DNA of 64,000 bases from Takakia lepidozioides (GCA_030704615.1 CM060732.1:14882001-14946000), one strand, 5' to 3'; shown: positions 31,829 through 45,491, numbered from the stretch's first letter. Notes: generated from the sequence alone by a model not told the origin. Made by a program: numbers and translations.

Positions 31829-32158
31829 ACTGCAGGCGCATCCATGCAAGTCACCCGCCGAGCTGGTGGGGGCTTTGGTGGCAAGTCTTTTCGTAACTGT
31901 CTGGTTGCGGTATCTTGTGCACTGGCGGCTTACAAGCTGGAGCGGCCAATGCGGATATCACTTGATAGAATCACGGACATGATTCTGCCAGGCGGGCGTA
32001 GTCCTACAAAAGCTACCCTCCCTGTGGAATTTACTGCCGAGGGGAAAGTGGCAGCCCTCCAAGCTCATGCGATAATCGAGGGGGGTTGGTCTGGTGATGT
32101 CAGCACCTTCCTACCAGGGTATTTGATGTCTGCCATGAAGAACTACCCTTCGAGGTGA
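31829..32158 (+). pseudogene. Aldehyde oxidase / xanthine dehydrogenase fragment (molybdenum-binding domain)
   Basis: After an acceptor-like 'ctcgaactgcag', the plus strand encodes MQVTRRAGGGFGGKSFRNCL, CALAAYKLERPMRISLDR and TDMILPGGRSPTK. This matches the strongly conserved segment of the large C-terminal domain of plant aldehyde oxidases (usual RRvGGGFGGKa.rs..vA.acALaAykl.RPVr.yldRktDMi..GGRHP). The family oxidises aldehydes such as abscisic aldehyde using a molybdenum cofactor. About 110 residues remain. After NYPSR the frame ends, but a shifted frame continues VTCVSHK. No neighbouring exon was found on either side, so this is an isolated fragment. Confidence 0.78.
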
Positions 32159-32262
32159 CTTGCGTGAGCCATAAAATCAAGCCACATCCATATTGGGATC
32201 GTGGGCCTCGACATAGGAGATGCACTTGGATACATAGGGATTTGCACTTGGACGACACAGGA

Positions 32263-33511
32263 GGGAATTCCAAAAAGGCCTTATGTGAAATGCATTGCAA
32301 TTCACTTGATCACCCCCCTAAAAGTGCGCAATTCAATTGAATTGCAGGGGCAATTCAATTGAACTGCTAAAATTAGCTTGAAAACAACCCTAATTTGCAA
32401 TTCAATTGAATTGTCGGCACACGATTCAATTGAATTGCTAGTTGACAATTCAATTGAATTGTTGACTGTAATTCAATTGAATTGTGAATTGGCAAATCAA
32501 TTGAATTGCTGATTACAATTCAATTGAATTAATCTATAATTTTTTAACTTATTTCTGTATATATTGTATATATATGTACATATTTAAATTATACATATAC
32601 GCATATAAAAGTATAAGCTAAAAATACATGTTGGCCATCTATTCTTGTTGTCCATCTGTCAATCCTTTGCCCGTGGTAAGGCTTGAGCCCGAGATAAGCC
32701 TAAGGGAGAGCGAGAGAGGGAGAGAGAGAGAGGAAGTCACGAAGCGCTTGTAAAAGCGGGATTGTCCCTCTTTGTGGATGTTGGTGCCAATATATGGCTA
32801 TGTACATATACCAAACATGATACCAATGTAAGAGTATCAACGTGTAAGAGTTTGATATATTAAACTTAATATGGAACACACATCCCAACTTCAACATGAT
32901 ACCTTTGTAAGGGTATCGAAACAATATTATTTTTGATAATTCTCAAGATGAACATATCATTTGTTTTCTTTGTCCTGGGCCAGATACTAGTGTTAGGGGA
33001 CTACATGATGATGCAGGGGAAGCCTTTCATCAATTGTCAGGTTTGATTTTGTCTGTTTCTTTCAGAGCCAGCCATGTTTCTTTTGCCAGTGAATCACAGG
33101 AAGCTGCTGATCTCTCTCCCTCTCTGGCTCTCCCTTTCTCGCTCAGACTGAGGCTCAGGCTGGCTTCACAACTCCACAATTTCCTCAAGGGCACAAGAAA
33201 GAGGGGCAGCAAGAATAGACGGGCAACATGTATTTTCAGCTTATACTCTTATATGTGTATAAGTATAATTTGAATATATATATATATATAATATACAGAA
33301 ATAAGTTAAAAAATATAGATTACAATTCAATTGAATTGCCAACTAGCAATTCAATTCTGCAATTCAATTGAATTGCAAATTAGGGTTGTTTTCAAGCTAG
33401 TTTTAGCAGTTCAATTGAATTGCCCTTGCAATTCAATTGAATTGCGCACTTTTAGGGGGGTGATCGTGAATTGCAATGCATTTCACATCAAGGCCTTTTT
33501 GGAATTCCCTA
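32263..33511. mobile_element. Mutator-like fold-back MITE with about 450-bp inverted repeats
   Basis: The ends GGGAATTCCAAAAAGGCCTT (32263) and AAGGCCTTTTTGGAATTCCC (ending 33511 with TA) begin long inverted repeats that can be followed for about 450 bp on each side (32263-32720 and 33060-33511), including 'gttgttttcaag' and 'tataagct' segments. A perfect 9-bp duplication GACACAGGA flanks it (32254-32262 and 33512-33520). Long TIRs, GGGAATT-like ends and a 9-bp duplication fit the Mutator superfamily. The 340-bp centre has no transposase. Inside each arm is an array of CAATTCAATTGAATTG palindromes. Confidence 0.88.
32325..32532. repeat. Array of CAATTCAATTGAATTG palindromes (left arm)
   Basis: Eight or so copies of the perfect or near-perfect palindrome CAATTCAATTGAATTG at roughly 25-30-bp spacing. 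A shorter, inverted counterpart lies at 33320-33450 in the right arm. Confidence 0.9.
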
Positions 33512-33639
33512 GACACAGGACACTTCTGCCAACGGCCCAGGCTACCCTAGTTACCCTATTTGGAATACAATGGGGTGATAATCATCCGCAAATCCAAAAT
33601 GCTGTGCCCATTGAGAATGGACGTACATTAAAAGTTTGT

Positions 33640-33739
33640 GAATATTCTAATACAATGGAATTGGCTGGTATTGAAAAGTAAAAATATTTTAATACCAGGA
33701 CCGGGATGGTATTAAAAAAGTAATACCTGCCCAACACTG
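33640..33739. mobile_element. hAT-type element terminus (remnant)
   Basis: Ends in GCCCAACACTG at 33739, the complement of the CAGTGTTGG hAT terminus, preceded by 'ggtattaaaaaagtaatacc' sequence of the style seen in the 26544-27344 MITE. The opposite terminus was not found. Confidence 0.5.
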
Positions 33740-35564
33740 CTCCATACACCTGGCATGCAGCCCAATGGTTGGGAGTTTAGTACCTTGTTTGTGTGCAATC
33801 CTTGAAAAATCCTTCAAAAGTTCCTTCAACCATTTATAGCCCCTCTGACAGTGTGTGCCATAAGCAGTAAGCTCTGTAAACTTGCTAGATGTTAAACAAA
33901 CTTTATCTACATAGAGGCATCTAAATCATCTGAGGAGGCTCTGTAAATTTGCTGGACGTTTAACAAACTTTATCTGTAGAGAGGCATCTATCTTGCAATA
34001 AATATTGCCAGCATGTGCTCCACACAAATCTGACTTTATGCCCAATCCACACAAATCACTCCCGCACAAGGGCTCTCCTCACCATGAAGAGATCCTTCTA
34101 CATACCTAAATAGACCAATGCTCTTGCGAATAACTCTCATCCTCTCATCAATCGAGATTTCCATTGAATGGCTATAAATGGAATGTAATCCAACAGGCCT
34201 TGGACATAGCCACTGTCAAAGCCTCTGCAAAGAGACTCCTGCCTCGTCCTATGTCCATCAAAATCTCCCTAGTCCCATGAAGAGGAGCACCAGCCTATGC
34301 TGTATATTGAGAGGTTCCTATCGTGTGCTAATGAAAATCAGAAGTGAAGGTGGAAAACAGCAATCCTGTCTCAAGACCTAGCCCCCCAAGGCCAGTAACT
34401 GCCTTCAACCAACCCAAACCTTCAAGCCTGCGTATTGGAGAGACGTCGTCTTTATTGAGATGTGAAATTTCTGCAAGAGTTAACTCACAGTAGGTATGCT
34501 AGGGATGCTAAAGAACTAGCATCACCCTCTCTCCCACATTTTCCGCGGTGACTTATGTGGCCCGCTCACCTATGCTGATGATAGGGAGATCATCCATGCC
34601 CCCTACATCAAAGATCACTTCTCAGGAAGGGACAGAATCAAGGGATGCGACAAGATCCACATCCCTCCCAGACTGGCTTTCTGATGCATGTCACTCCATA
34701 AGAACTCAAACAGTGTGACATTCAGCAGCCAGGGCTCACAGTTAATGTCGAGCAAGGGCACTGTTGCAGATCCTATGCAAAGATCATTGAGGCCTGGAGA
34801 GCACACCCGATGTGATTCTCTGGGCCACATTTGACACAATTGAGTTGGAGTTTGAGGCATTATTCAGGATCATCAAAATCATACTGGACAGGCTCAGATA
34901 GTTACTGAGACCATTACCTGCCAGTGAGAGCACTTCGTACCACATAGAGACAAGCCAGCGACGGTTCAATAGCTTGCTGGCTCAGCCTCAATGTCTATAG
35001 AGAGTCTGCCACAATTTGATCAACCCCAGAGGTTATCCTGGAGCAGGACAGGAACAGGCTGAGCAGCTAGGATCTGCGGAAGATCAATGTGCAAAGAATT
35101 TGGGTCCAAGCATCTGAGGATACTCTCACAAACATCTGGGTTAACCACATATGCTGATACCTTGTGGCTAGTCTCCCGTGTTCGCCACATCATTCCAAAG
35201 GGCTGTGGGATTTTCCAAATCAGATATCTCCAGACTGACCTAGACCATAAATGCTTTACTGCTTACCTCACCAGGCACTGCATCTGCAAACAGTGGTTCA
35301 GGCATAGTTTCTGGTTATTTCTTTCTATGTAGAGCATTCTTGTCATGTAAGCTCTGGCTTCGGGTGGAATATATAAAGCTCCTCTCGTATCAGTCTGCCC
35401 CACTGACACCTTACGGAACGATGATGATTTGCATTTTAAGAAGGTCTACTCCCAGTTTCAATGGCTTGGAGAGTTGGAACTCCCTGTTCTTGTGTTGCTA
35501 ACAAGCTGACTCACGGTGCCAAAAGAGTTCTGATATATTTGGCCAGCACATGATATAACATGGT
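33740..35564. other. No gene recognised downstream of the PHD gene
   Basis: About 1.8 kb with only short open stretches. A plus-strand piece near 34545-34680 (PLTYADDREIIHAPYIKDHF) looks protein-like but could not be assigned. The right end contains the 3' flank of the PHD-finger gene. Confidence 0.4.
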
Positions 35565-38500
35565 TCAGTCACCTTCACCCTCCGCGCCCCCACTACTCTC
35601 ACTGTCCCCTCGCCGCCGCCTGCTACGTATGCCACGATGTACCACCATTTCTTCATCTTCTTCACTATAATTGCTTACAGCTTCCTCACTTGAGGGTGAT
35701 GATGGAACATCGGGTTCTTCCTCTTGGCCAATATCAACAACATCCTCTTCCTCTTCCGTCTCACACATGCTTATACCCTTATCCCCTTTTGGCCAACCTC
35801 CGCTATCCTCCCCTTCGTGCCCCTCGTCAATGGCGAGTCGCCGCCGCTGCCGAGCTTTGCGCTTGCCCTTAGGCACATCCTCTGGCAGTGCCTTGTCAAT
35901 GTCCTTTAGCCTATCTGAGACATCAGCTTCCTGTGTCCTATTTCCCTCTGGGTCCCCTTGATGCTTTCCAGACCTGCCTGAGTCGATGTCGTCGTGGTGT
36001 TGAGGGGAGGCCCAACCTTCAGCCTCATCATCATCATCTGACTCCGTTAGCATCACTAGGTCAGTACGGCGCCGTTTCCTGCTGAAGATGGTGTGTGCCC
36101 CCTATTGAAGGCAAAAAATACAATGAACGGTCATCAACATACTACTACTAGCTGGCTGAAACATTCTGCAAAATGTTGCGACTGACAATTTGAAGACAAA
36201 AGAATATACTCATGAGACAATTGCCATACCCATGTGGCCATAGATCCTTGGAAGTGAAGACAGAAGGTAAAACAGTACACGAGGTCATCTAATGAAAGTC
36301 ATCCCCCTATCCTGCGCGCCTGCAGACTAAATACTACTGGGTTTCCACTGTCAGTGTACACCATCTCCCTGATGGTGTTTGATTTGTGGATTCAAAAATC
36401 TTTGAAAAATGTAAACCATATGGTCAGAGGATTGCAGAGTCAGGACTCAAACAGAGTCCCTGATAAAACCTGTATGATATCTGATAAAAATGTCTGATGT
36501 TGTTTTGACCAATAAATTGGAATTTCCGAGTAAGTTAAGCAACCAGAATTCTTGCTATCTTTCTCCAGACGCTTTCAACAAATAGCCTGATGCTTAAGGG
36601 AATCTGGACACCGCAGAAGGTGGTCCTAATTCTAATTCAATGTGGCCAACTGAATCTTCTTAAACATGGTCCACCCAGCTGCAAGCAGGGACACTATTTA
36701 CCGCAGTATCTGGTGACTGCATAGATTGAAGAGGCGGAATAAGACTACAAATTGTAAGCATTATGTGATAAGTGACTGACCATATCAAAGGCCACCCTGA
36801 ACTGGGCCCAATGAGTCAAGGAGGTACTATGACTTGGAGTCAGTGCCAAGCATAAACTTACGTAAGTGCTACTTGCTTGGCAAGAAAGGGTTCTCTTCTA
36901 AGGGGGATGGAGTAAGTCTCACCTTTTGACTGCGGTCTGCTAGGTGCCATGAACTGCGATTTCGCAAGCAATCGAGCACAGCCTGACGATGGGTGCCGTA
37001 CATGTACCGCTCCCCATTATGTTTACGCATTTTCTGCAAATGCTACCACAACCCCCAAGTACTGAGAAGTACGCGGGTGAGCAAATAGTTTCTTCTATTA
37101 ACTAAGAACGCAAACAACATCAGAAAACAGCAAGAAAGTGTTGAACACTGCTGCTGCTCTTAGAAAGCCCCCTGGTCCAACTGCATCTACATCCTAGAAA
37201 ATTGACTGACACTGGAACATAGACTCCATTGGAACCAAATTCATAGAAAACAATGGCATTAAACAGATGCCGTGGCCTTGCAGCCACACACCCCCCCACA
37301 GGATACTTAGTGAAACGCCTCAGCAGTCCCAAGCCACAGATGGCTGCATTGAAAACTGCAAACTGCTCTAGCTTTTCTCAAAGTGTGACATTGGCTGGAA
37401 GTGCAGGGCTTTAAGAGAAACACCCTTGTGGTATTATATAAAAACTAAACCTGCAGCCCAGTAGCCATTGTTAAAACGAGATTGGTGTTGCGCATGCAAA
37501 CTAGCATTATTGTGGAGTAACTCTACCACATCAGTATGTGATCACCATGCCCAACCACATTTATGGGACATAAGCTATACAAGGACAAATGTGCTGGACT
37601 TGCACTTCATCTACAACTGATGTTCAAGTGCCCTCCATGGCTTTTTGGGTCAGCACTCACCCTCTTCTAGCTAGAGAGGACGAACTTATTTTATGTCCAA
37701 GGGGGACTCAAATGCAAGAGAGGAGAGAGATGCAGTTCACATGTTGAGCTGAGGCAGGTTAGTACTGCCCTGGACTAAATCAAGGGCCAAACATGACATG
37801 AAGGGGAGGAACTTGCTCTTCTATTGCATATTGTAATCAGATGGAAGAATCCAGTACCAATTACAAGCAACAACTAGATCAAGACAGTGTTTACTGGAAG
37901 AACAGACATACAGGAAGAACAGCTTCAATTACATCTTCTTGAGGAATGGGACCTCTGATGCTCAGCACTTCATCAATCACTCCTGCCATACCATCCCCAC
38001 TCCCATGATCATGACTAAAAGTTATGGCCACCCAAGGCATCTTGTCAATTGAGAACGCTCAGCACAGTAGATAATTACTGACACACCACTTTTAACCCTT
38101 TCATCAAAGTTACTTCACCCTCAAGCTCCTCCAGACCATTGGCCAGCTAGTTACCAAATCCAGGAACCAATCGAAGTAATCAAAAGTTTTCTCTCTTGGA
38201 ACGACCTCAGATTGATTGGTTTAGGCCAAAATATGCTACCACTATAAGCCATCTAGATACACTGAAATAGGAAAGACATACTGACTCTCTCAAAGAGATT
38301 GCCCATCTATTATGTTTACACTACAATATGGCCCTGCTGGAGCGGATGTACAGACACATTTGTTTTTCTCCAAAATGCTAGGTTAAAGCTCCCTGCTAGC
38401 TGGAAAGAAGTTTCCTTGAAGTTATTTGCGCCTGACACAGTGTTGGAGGAGAATCTAAAGAAGATATTGACAGTCTTGTCAATTGACTCGTTGAACAATT

Positions 38501-41500
38501 CTTGCAGCGCAGTTTCAGAACAATTCTTGCTTTCAGGGCAAGCCACAATCAGGAACACCAAACTGCAGGTCCTCAGACCAACAAAGAATGGGAAGAACTG
38601 ACCAGGAAGAGAGAGAGTGCTAGTCTCAGCAGGGCTTTTGCGTTCACCAGAATCTGATGATTCATCAGCACCTCCTGGAACTATGATCGAGAGACCTCTG
38701 GGAAACCCACTCTGGCGGCCGATCCCCTCTCCACAACTCTGCACACCACCCACAGCATTTGCAGCCTTCTCTTTGGTGCATCCACCATCTGAAGAAGTCC
38801 CAGAGACACCCTTCTCACCAGAAAATCCTGTGTCATCTGCCTTGCAGGAATCTTCCGATTTTCTGGCTGTGCTGGGGGGCAAGGAGCTTCCCACATTGCC
38901 ACCTTCATCAGCGCCTCCAGGAAAGACTCTAGATGCATCCTTGTGCCTATCATCACGAAGTCTCTTTCTTGGAATCTGGACCATCACACTTGCTCATAAA
39001 TCACTTCCATGGCCAATAGCTACAGAACCAAGTTTCAAACATCTCACACTCTCAAACAGCAATTTTGAGAAGCGATTTGAAGTTCGTCACCGCACTATCT
39101 TTGCCCTGGGGCTTGATGAGGTTTGAGTCTCTTGCAAGTCTCTGAAGCCTGAGTTCAACACACGACTGACAACCTCCAATTCTGACATGAGCAATTGGGA
39201 AAACCATTTGGTGAGCAGATGGGATGATAGACTTAAGGATACGAAACACAGGCACTCTACTTAATTCTGAATACAACCTCTTGTCCCCATCAGCATGCCA
39301 CGAGCTGCTTAGGATGATGTTTTCAAATGCGTTGAAGTCGAGGGTTGTGGGCTGAAGCCCAGCCACATTTAACTGCCAAATATAAAAATCATTACTTTAG
39401 GAGAAAAGAAACCTAAATGTGCAAGAAACACCTACCAAGAGATGGTCCTTCTGACTAGACCCGGCAGAAGGTACTACTACTGTAGCACCAGCTGTTCGCT
39501 TGGAGGTTGTGACAGCTGAAGACTGGGTAGATGATGCCAGCTGGAGTGTGGTTGCTGCTTGCCGCACTCTTGGTACACGAGGGACTCTGGGTGAGCTATT
39601 GAGTTCTTGGTGCAATAGCAATGCAATCTGGGACAAAAAGAAACCAGATCAATAACCAGGTGGCTTAAGTATATAACTTCAACATATTCCCAACATGAAG
39701 TTGGATGGAGCTGATGACTGCTGATTAAACTTCACTTTACATATGAAAGATTCCTGAAGGTGACATTTCAAGGGACAAACCTCTTCATCATGGAGAGTGG
39801 CTGATGCCACTGGGTTCGTACTTATGGCAGGAGGCACGCGTTTCAATGCAACGGGAGGGGGTGGAGGCGGCATGGTCGAAATAGCCTTAGGAAGCGGGGG
39901 AGCTGATATTATGCCAGCTTTCTCTTCCTTGTGTGATGTTCCCACTAAGATTGGCTTATTTGCAGCCGTAGTTAACTGTTTACTGACCAGACTCCCGGTA
40001 GCAGGCTTTGTCCCTGTCAACAAAGCGGCAGAGTGCTGCTTTGTTAAAGGTGGCTGGCCTGCTGGTAATTTTGAGGAGTGAGGGTGAGAACCCTTCGAAG
40101 TTGAGGCAGTGTGCTTGACAACTAAAGGCTGTGAAGGTGGTTTTCCTGAAGTGGAGATTTTGGTAACTGGACTTGCTGAATGTTTTGAACTGTCTTTCAC
40201 TGACAACCCTGAGGGGAGAACCCCTTGGATACGACTAGCAGGACCACTGACACTTGAAGGTTTGGCCACAGCACTGCTGTTCTCACTTGACTTCAAGACA
40301 CTGGGAAGACTGATAGTTCTGGAAGGAAGCTTAGAAGCAGCAGGAGGCTTGGGCAAAGACGACATAGATAGAATTGGAGCTGGCTTGTTTGAGTGTGAGG
40401 CACCAGCTGATGGCTTGCTACCCAACATTGGAGTCGTAGAAGTGCCCACTGACAGCTTCCCACTCAACGTATGATTTACGGGCTTGGAGGAGGAAGAAAC
40501 CCCTAGAGCTGCCCGTTGTGGAGGGGGAGACCCAGGGCCAGATCTGGGAATTCCTTGCTGGGGCTTTAAAGGGAGCACAGAAGAGACTGGAGATGATGTT
40601 GGTGATAACAAGGCTCCAGAAAGAGATTTCGTTGTTGCAATGCCAGTAACCTTAGTGGTTAAAGTTGAGGTAGAGCCCACCCTGGCACTCCCAGTGCTTC
40701 CATACGAGAGAGGGTTGATGGCCAAACTGGTAGGTAGTAATGTTGCCGGCATTGATCTTGGTCGCACCACATGTGCGTGATGCCCGCTAAGCTGCCGCGC
40801 TTGCTGGCACACTGGACGATGAGAAGGAGAAGAGGGCTTCAGCTCCAAAGCCTCAATGTGTGACCCCTGCCCAGGTGGGAAAGCCAGCTCCTGCGGGCAT
40901 GGTTCAAGCAACAGGGTTTCATCGTTCACAATTTGATTGAATGCTGCTAATGACTGGCGTGGCATATGGAGGTGATTGTCAGGCTCTGCCAGTTGGCCAG
41001 AATAAGAAGGCTGCCAGTCCAACGGTACCCCAGGCTGATGTTTGTTGGATGAGGAGGATTGTGAAGAATGAGAATGCCCTGATACAACAAGCTTGGTTGT
41101 CAGGGGTTGAAGTAGTTGCTGTCCCTGAGAGCTGGTCATCTCCTCTGATACAACCCGCAACATGATCAATGTCAGGCAGTATAGATTAACAGATACTTCA
41201 CAAGTGACAAGTGACAAGTTACAAGTTCTGAAAAGTGCTTCCAAAACAAAAATTATCAAGCTAAAGAAGCTCCGAATCAGTAGCCTGGTTGTTGAGTGCC
41301 CTTGCAGCTGAGACAAACCTTCTTACTGACACATAACAAATGCCGCAAATAGTCACTAGAATCTCAAGAGCAAGGCTGAGCTATATGCTAGGAAAGAAAA
41401 ACACCCAATAAGCTCTGCAAGATATATCGTGAACCACGGCAGGGTCACCCAGTGAAGCTACTGGCTTGAACCTGCGTTTACTGCCCACGATGATCTGAAG

Positions 41501-44500
41501 CAGTCAACTATAATCGCAGGCAAAAAATTGAGTCAAACAAATTACAGGATGGTCTCTTTGCAATATAAATCTACAGTCAAAAAAGGTGCGACAGTAAGAA
41601 GAGCATTATTAAGGTAGCTCACCAGAGATTGACTTTGTAGACTGCTCTCCACTATAGCTCCCAGCAGAGAGTCTTGGCTTGCGAAGTAGTTGCAGAGGGG
41701 CACCTGGTAAGGGCTGATGGTGTGGTGAAGGTGAGATTATTTGTGAGGGCCATATCCCTGTGTGCTGCTGCTGCACTGGCACAGACCGTTCAGCCAGCAG
41801 CTTATCTCGAACCAAAACTGGAAGATGCCCTGCTGTGCGGGCTGAGCCTTGGCCCCTACTGTCTGTGTTGCCTGCAAGGTAGTTTTTTCCAGACGGTCTA
41901 CTTAAAAAGTGCTGAAGGTCCAGGATCAACAAATCCACATCAATAAGCGAATGGAACAGCAATAAGCCATTCTAAATCACAAATGCAGCCAAAGCCAACA
42001 ATGCTACAAATTGAGAACTTATAAGAGCGTGGAATAAGAATCGCAAAAGTGTGAGAGAAACAGGACTGACCTACACTTGGCTTGTCGTCAGCTGCCATGT
42101 CAACATCCATTGATGAAGTTTTGAGGCTCAGGGGGCCAGCCATGATCCCACCGTTTATGTCAGCTTGGGACTTCAAAGGTAAAGATTGAATCTCTAACAA
42201 GGAAGTGGCTACAGAGAGTACAGGCTCTACATCAACATCCAATTGCTTAGTCAGTGTATCAACTGATTCAGGCTGAGATTCTGAAATAGTTTCACACAGG
42301 AGGCCTGGGGAACTTCCAGAGAGGGGTTGGTCCTCGAATCCAGTAACACTTGCGACTTCAACAGGGATCGATGGACCCTCTGCACTAGTTGCAGCTGTCT
42401 CAACACCGCCCATAGTCAAACAATCCAGCTTCTCCCCATCTGAGTTTATCTTTGTTGAAAATGGCCGACCCGATGTCACTTCCATAGCCTGTGATGTCAT
42501 GGCAGAGGTTGCAACGACTTTCAGCACAGGCATAGCCCTTGCACATCCAGGGGACCACGCAGTAGTTCTAACTCTATTGCTCGACGGAGAAATGCTGGAC
42601 TGAGCTGGAGAGGCGGATGTATCTGCTTTGGACTGCTTTGGTGAATCAAATCTTGATGGAGGATACGCAGCCAGCTTCTCCTCCTGCTGAAAAGTATCTG
42701 TCCCATCTCCTGGTGTCTCTGTTAATTCTACTTTGAGGCCTGCCCCACTCACAGGCAGTTTGTCACGAGTTTTCACCTGGATTACGGAGGAGTCTAGTCA
42801 CTTCACATGTTTACATCCCATCGCCCTCCAACTCAACTGAAGCCAAATACAAGCTGATCAAACTATTATCATTCTAGACTTCTTTTAAACCCACACAAGA
42901 GAGACAGTCAAGTGATAAACAGAAGGAAGTGGTTTGTAGATACAAGTGAAATGTACTCTACAACAAAGAAGGGAGATTCATCAACAGACTTCATTCTGAA
43001 ATAACACCTACCTCAAGGGTCTTTCCTGTGTCTGATTCACTGACTTGCCACTGCTTCATCAGTTTCTCAGCCTCCAAATTCATGGAGGGGATCGCAGGAT
43101 TGCCAATCGGTTTCAACCTCATGTGCCTGTCACTATCTGTCTCTCTATGAAAATCCCTGTCCTCCCGCTCTGTGACCTTCACATCTGACCGTAGCTCCTG
43201 CCCAGGCCATTTGCTCTGCATTCCTCCAACCTCCTGCTTAATAGAGTTTGGGGTACCAAGCTGCTTGGAGACATCCTTGTTATCTTCACACTTTACTGAA
43301 TCTTCTGCGCCATTGACTTCGCGTGGTTTTGGTTCTTCAAGCCTCATTCTAGTGTCTCCCTGTACTCTTGTTTCTGCAATGGGTAGCACAAGTAGAAGAC
43401 TCTCCTCCTCTCTGATATCTGAACTGACAATATCCTGTCCAGGGAAAGGAGCTAAACCTCCCAGTTTCTCACAATCAGAGCAGAGATTGGGCTCAAGTCT
43501 TCCACCTGCCAGAGATAAGAAGAAGACAAACCAACCACTGTAAGATTGACGGCCAGTGATTGACCAAGTTGCACTTCAACAATAATCAAAGTGATAGGTA
43601 CACTATTGCAGCCCAAAAAAGCCAGCAAACAAAAAGTGCACGGAATGAAATTTGGGTTCCACCACCTTGTAACAAGTCAGCTAATCTCCTAACAGAGGAC
43701 CATAGGCACATTCTTCTCCACTCCCTTGCCCAAGGGGCAGGATCTAATAAAATCTTACATCAATCAAAATTGAATTTATGAAACAATGTTAACTTCTCAG
43801 CAGAAAACTTCCAAGGTCAACACAAATCTACTGACATCTTCTACCAAAAGCCAGAGACAAGACGTGTGCAATGGCTGGCTTCCAGGCTCTACACTTCAGT
43901 TGGGCACTCCAGCACACATACAATCTTTAATCAATTGCCGGGATGCCCAACCAGTACCACGAACTGCATGCAAGCCCCACGAGAACGTGGGTCAACCATA
44001 AAAAACCTCAGCACAGCAGACTTTGCAGTCTACACCTAATATGATGACCTTGTCAAAAATTTCCACGTTCACTCGGGTCCTTAATATCACTTTGTAGTTC
44101 GCCACTACTTCCACTACTGCTAGGGGTACTACCAATGAGACCAATGACCTTTACCACTTAAGAATTTCACAAAGGTGCGATCCACATATGGCATGCTCCT
44201 CAATTCATGAAACATCAGCTTGAAAGCTTCACAATTACCAAAGTTCAAAGAGACATTGGATGTTAGTTAAAGTACAGGATAGCACTCTCTGGACCCACCT
44301 GCAGTATCAAGCTCATGAGCCACAATCAGCTCAACCCTGGCACATCGGCTGCAAACTGAAACATCTCCATCCATGAACTCCTGTACAGCCATCTTCTTCA
44401 TCGCCTTGGGATTCTTTGGTGAGGACAGAGGAGACTTGAAAACCACAGGGCCAAGTTCAGGCAGTAACCCCTCAGCATTCTTTGGGCGTTCTTCCTCTGC

Positions 44501-45491
44501 TTTGAGAGTATCTCCACTAGTCCTAGCCCGTTTCCTAGTGGTGTGTTCCTTGTGACTGCCTTCCTCGCGTCCCCGCTTACTGTGGTGATGTGATCTCTCC
44601 TCCTTTGTCCCTCGGGGTTTATGCCGATGCTTGCCATGTTTCCCATCCCCTTTCTTGCCTTCCCGCTTTCCATGCTTCTCCTTTTGGGCAGCCTGCTCCG
44701 CCGGTGGGCGAGGCCTTAACTCTTTGCGGCTTCCTGTATCCCCATCCACCTGTTCTTCATCCACCTTCTCATATTCCTGGTTCAAGATATTGTTGTAGAG
44801 GTTACTTGCAGGTTTCATGAAAGTCGAACCTAAAAGACCTACTCGATGATGCAAATAACCGAACTAAACCACCCCATGCTCAAAACTCCCAAATGTGACT
44901 GCTTGTTCTCACGTAGAACATAAAGTGACAGTTACCAACCTGTTTGCGAGTCGATTCAAGGAGCATAAGATGAGGGATGTCATCTTCATACGGCCATGGA
45001 GGAACTTCATTACACTGAATGTGGAGAACCTTGGGCACGTAGCCTGAATACTTCCATAATTGCTGACAAAAAACCGTTGATATTCCAACAAACATGCGTG
45101 CATCGCCCCCTGGTGTGCCTTGTACATGCACTCGGTCCTCGATTGGCATTTCGGCAGAACTATGGGGGTGGTCTGGGAAAACCTCGCAATTCTTTTCATG
45201 TGTTTTCTCGTCAAAGCTCACGGGCTTTCCAGGAAGCTCGGCGAGCAGCTGCGCAACCTCCGATTCTTCGGTTTCTTTCTTCTTCTTGCTCTTGCATTTG
45301 TCACAGACATATGTGCTGAGCCCTTTGGGCACGCGACAACATGCCGTGTGGACCCAGACCCCACATTCATCGCACTCAACCATCTCTTCTCCATCGTCGA
45401 AATTGACCCCACAAGGACAGTCGACAATCCAGGACTCGTCGCCCCAGTCGTCCGACTCCGAACTGGAAGGATGATGTGCCTTGCCACCCAT
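35565..45491 (-). CDS. Plant PHD-finger protein, 12 exons, about 1858 residues
   Basis: Twelve inferred exons (45491-44936, 44829-44299, 43505-43012, 42776-42075, 41911-41623, 41144-39781, 39627-39436, 39372-39091, 38975-38603, 38057-37912, 37033-36923, 36101-35565) all have GT/AG boundaries and matching phases, and join in one frame (5577 nt with stop). Residues 25-66 are a PHD finger (C25, C27, C40, C43, H48, C51, C63, C66), a histone-tail reader. Then comes a conserved block with VHVQGTPGGDARMF and LWKYSGYVPKVL. A CSRC...CSDC pair is joined across intron 2. A long Ser/Pro/Thr-rich middle leads to LLLHQELNSSPRVPRVPR, and a C-terminal block has HNGERYMYGTHRQAVLDCLR followed by basic and acidic tails. 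The pattern recalls a plant nuclear PHD family (Arabidopsis At3g20280-like, from memory). Probably a chromatin factor. This is the only apparently intact host gene; exons 5, 9 and 10 boundaries are least certain. Confidence 0.88.

Noticed and set aside
34545-34680. LINE reverse transcriptase (TYADD motif)
   Set aside because: An isolated YADD-like word without any other RT box before or after it; no assignment is justified.
39797-40780. Plus-strand open stretches opposite exon 6 of the PHD gene
   Set aside because: Gly/Glu-rich antisense of a Ser/Pro-rich exon; the sense-strand exon fits the phase chain.
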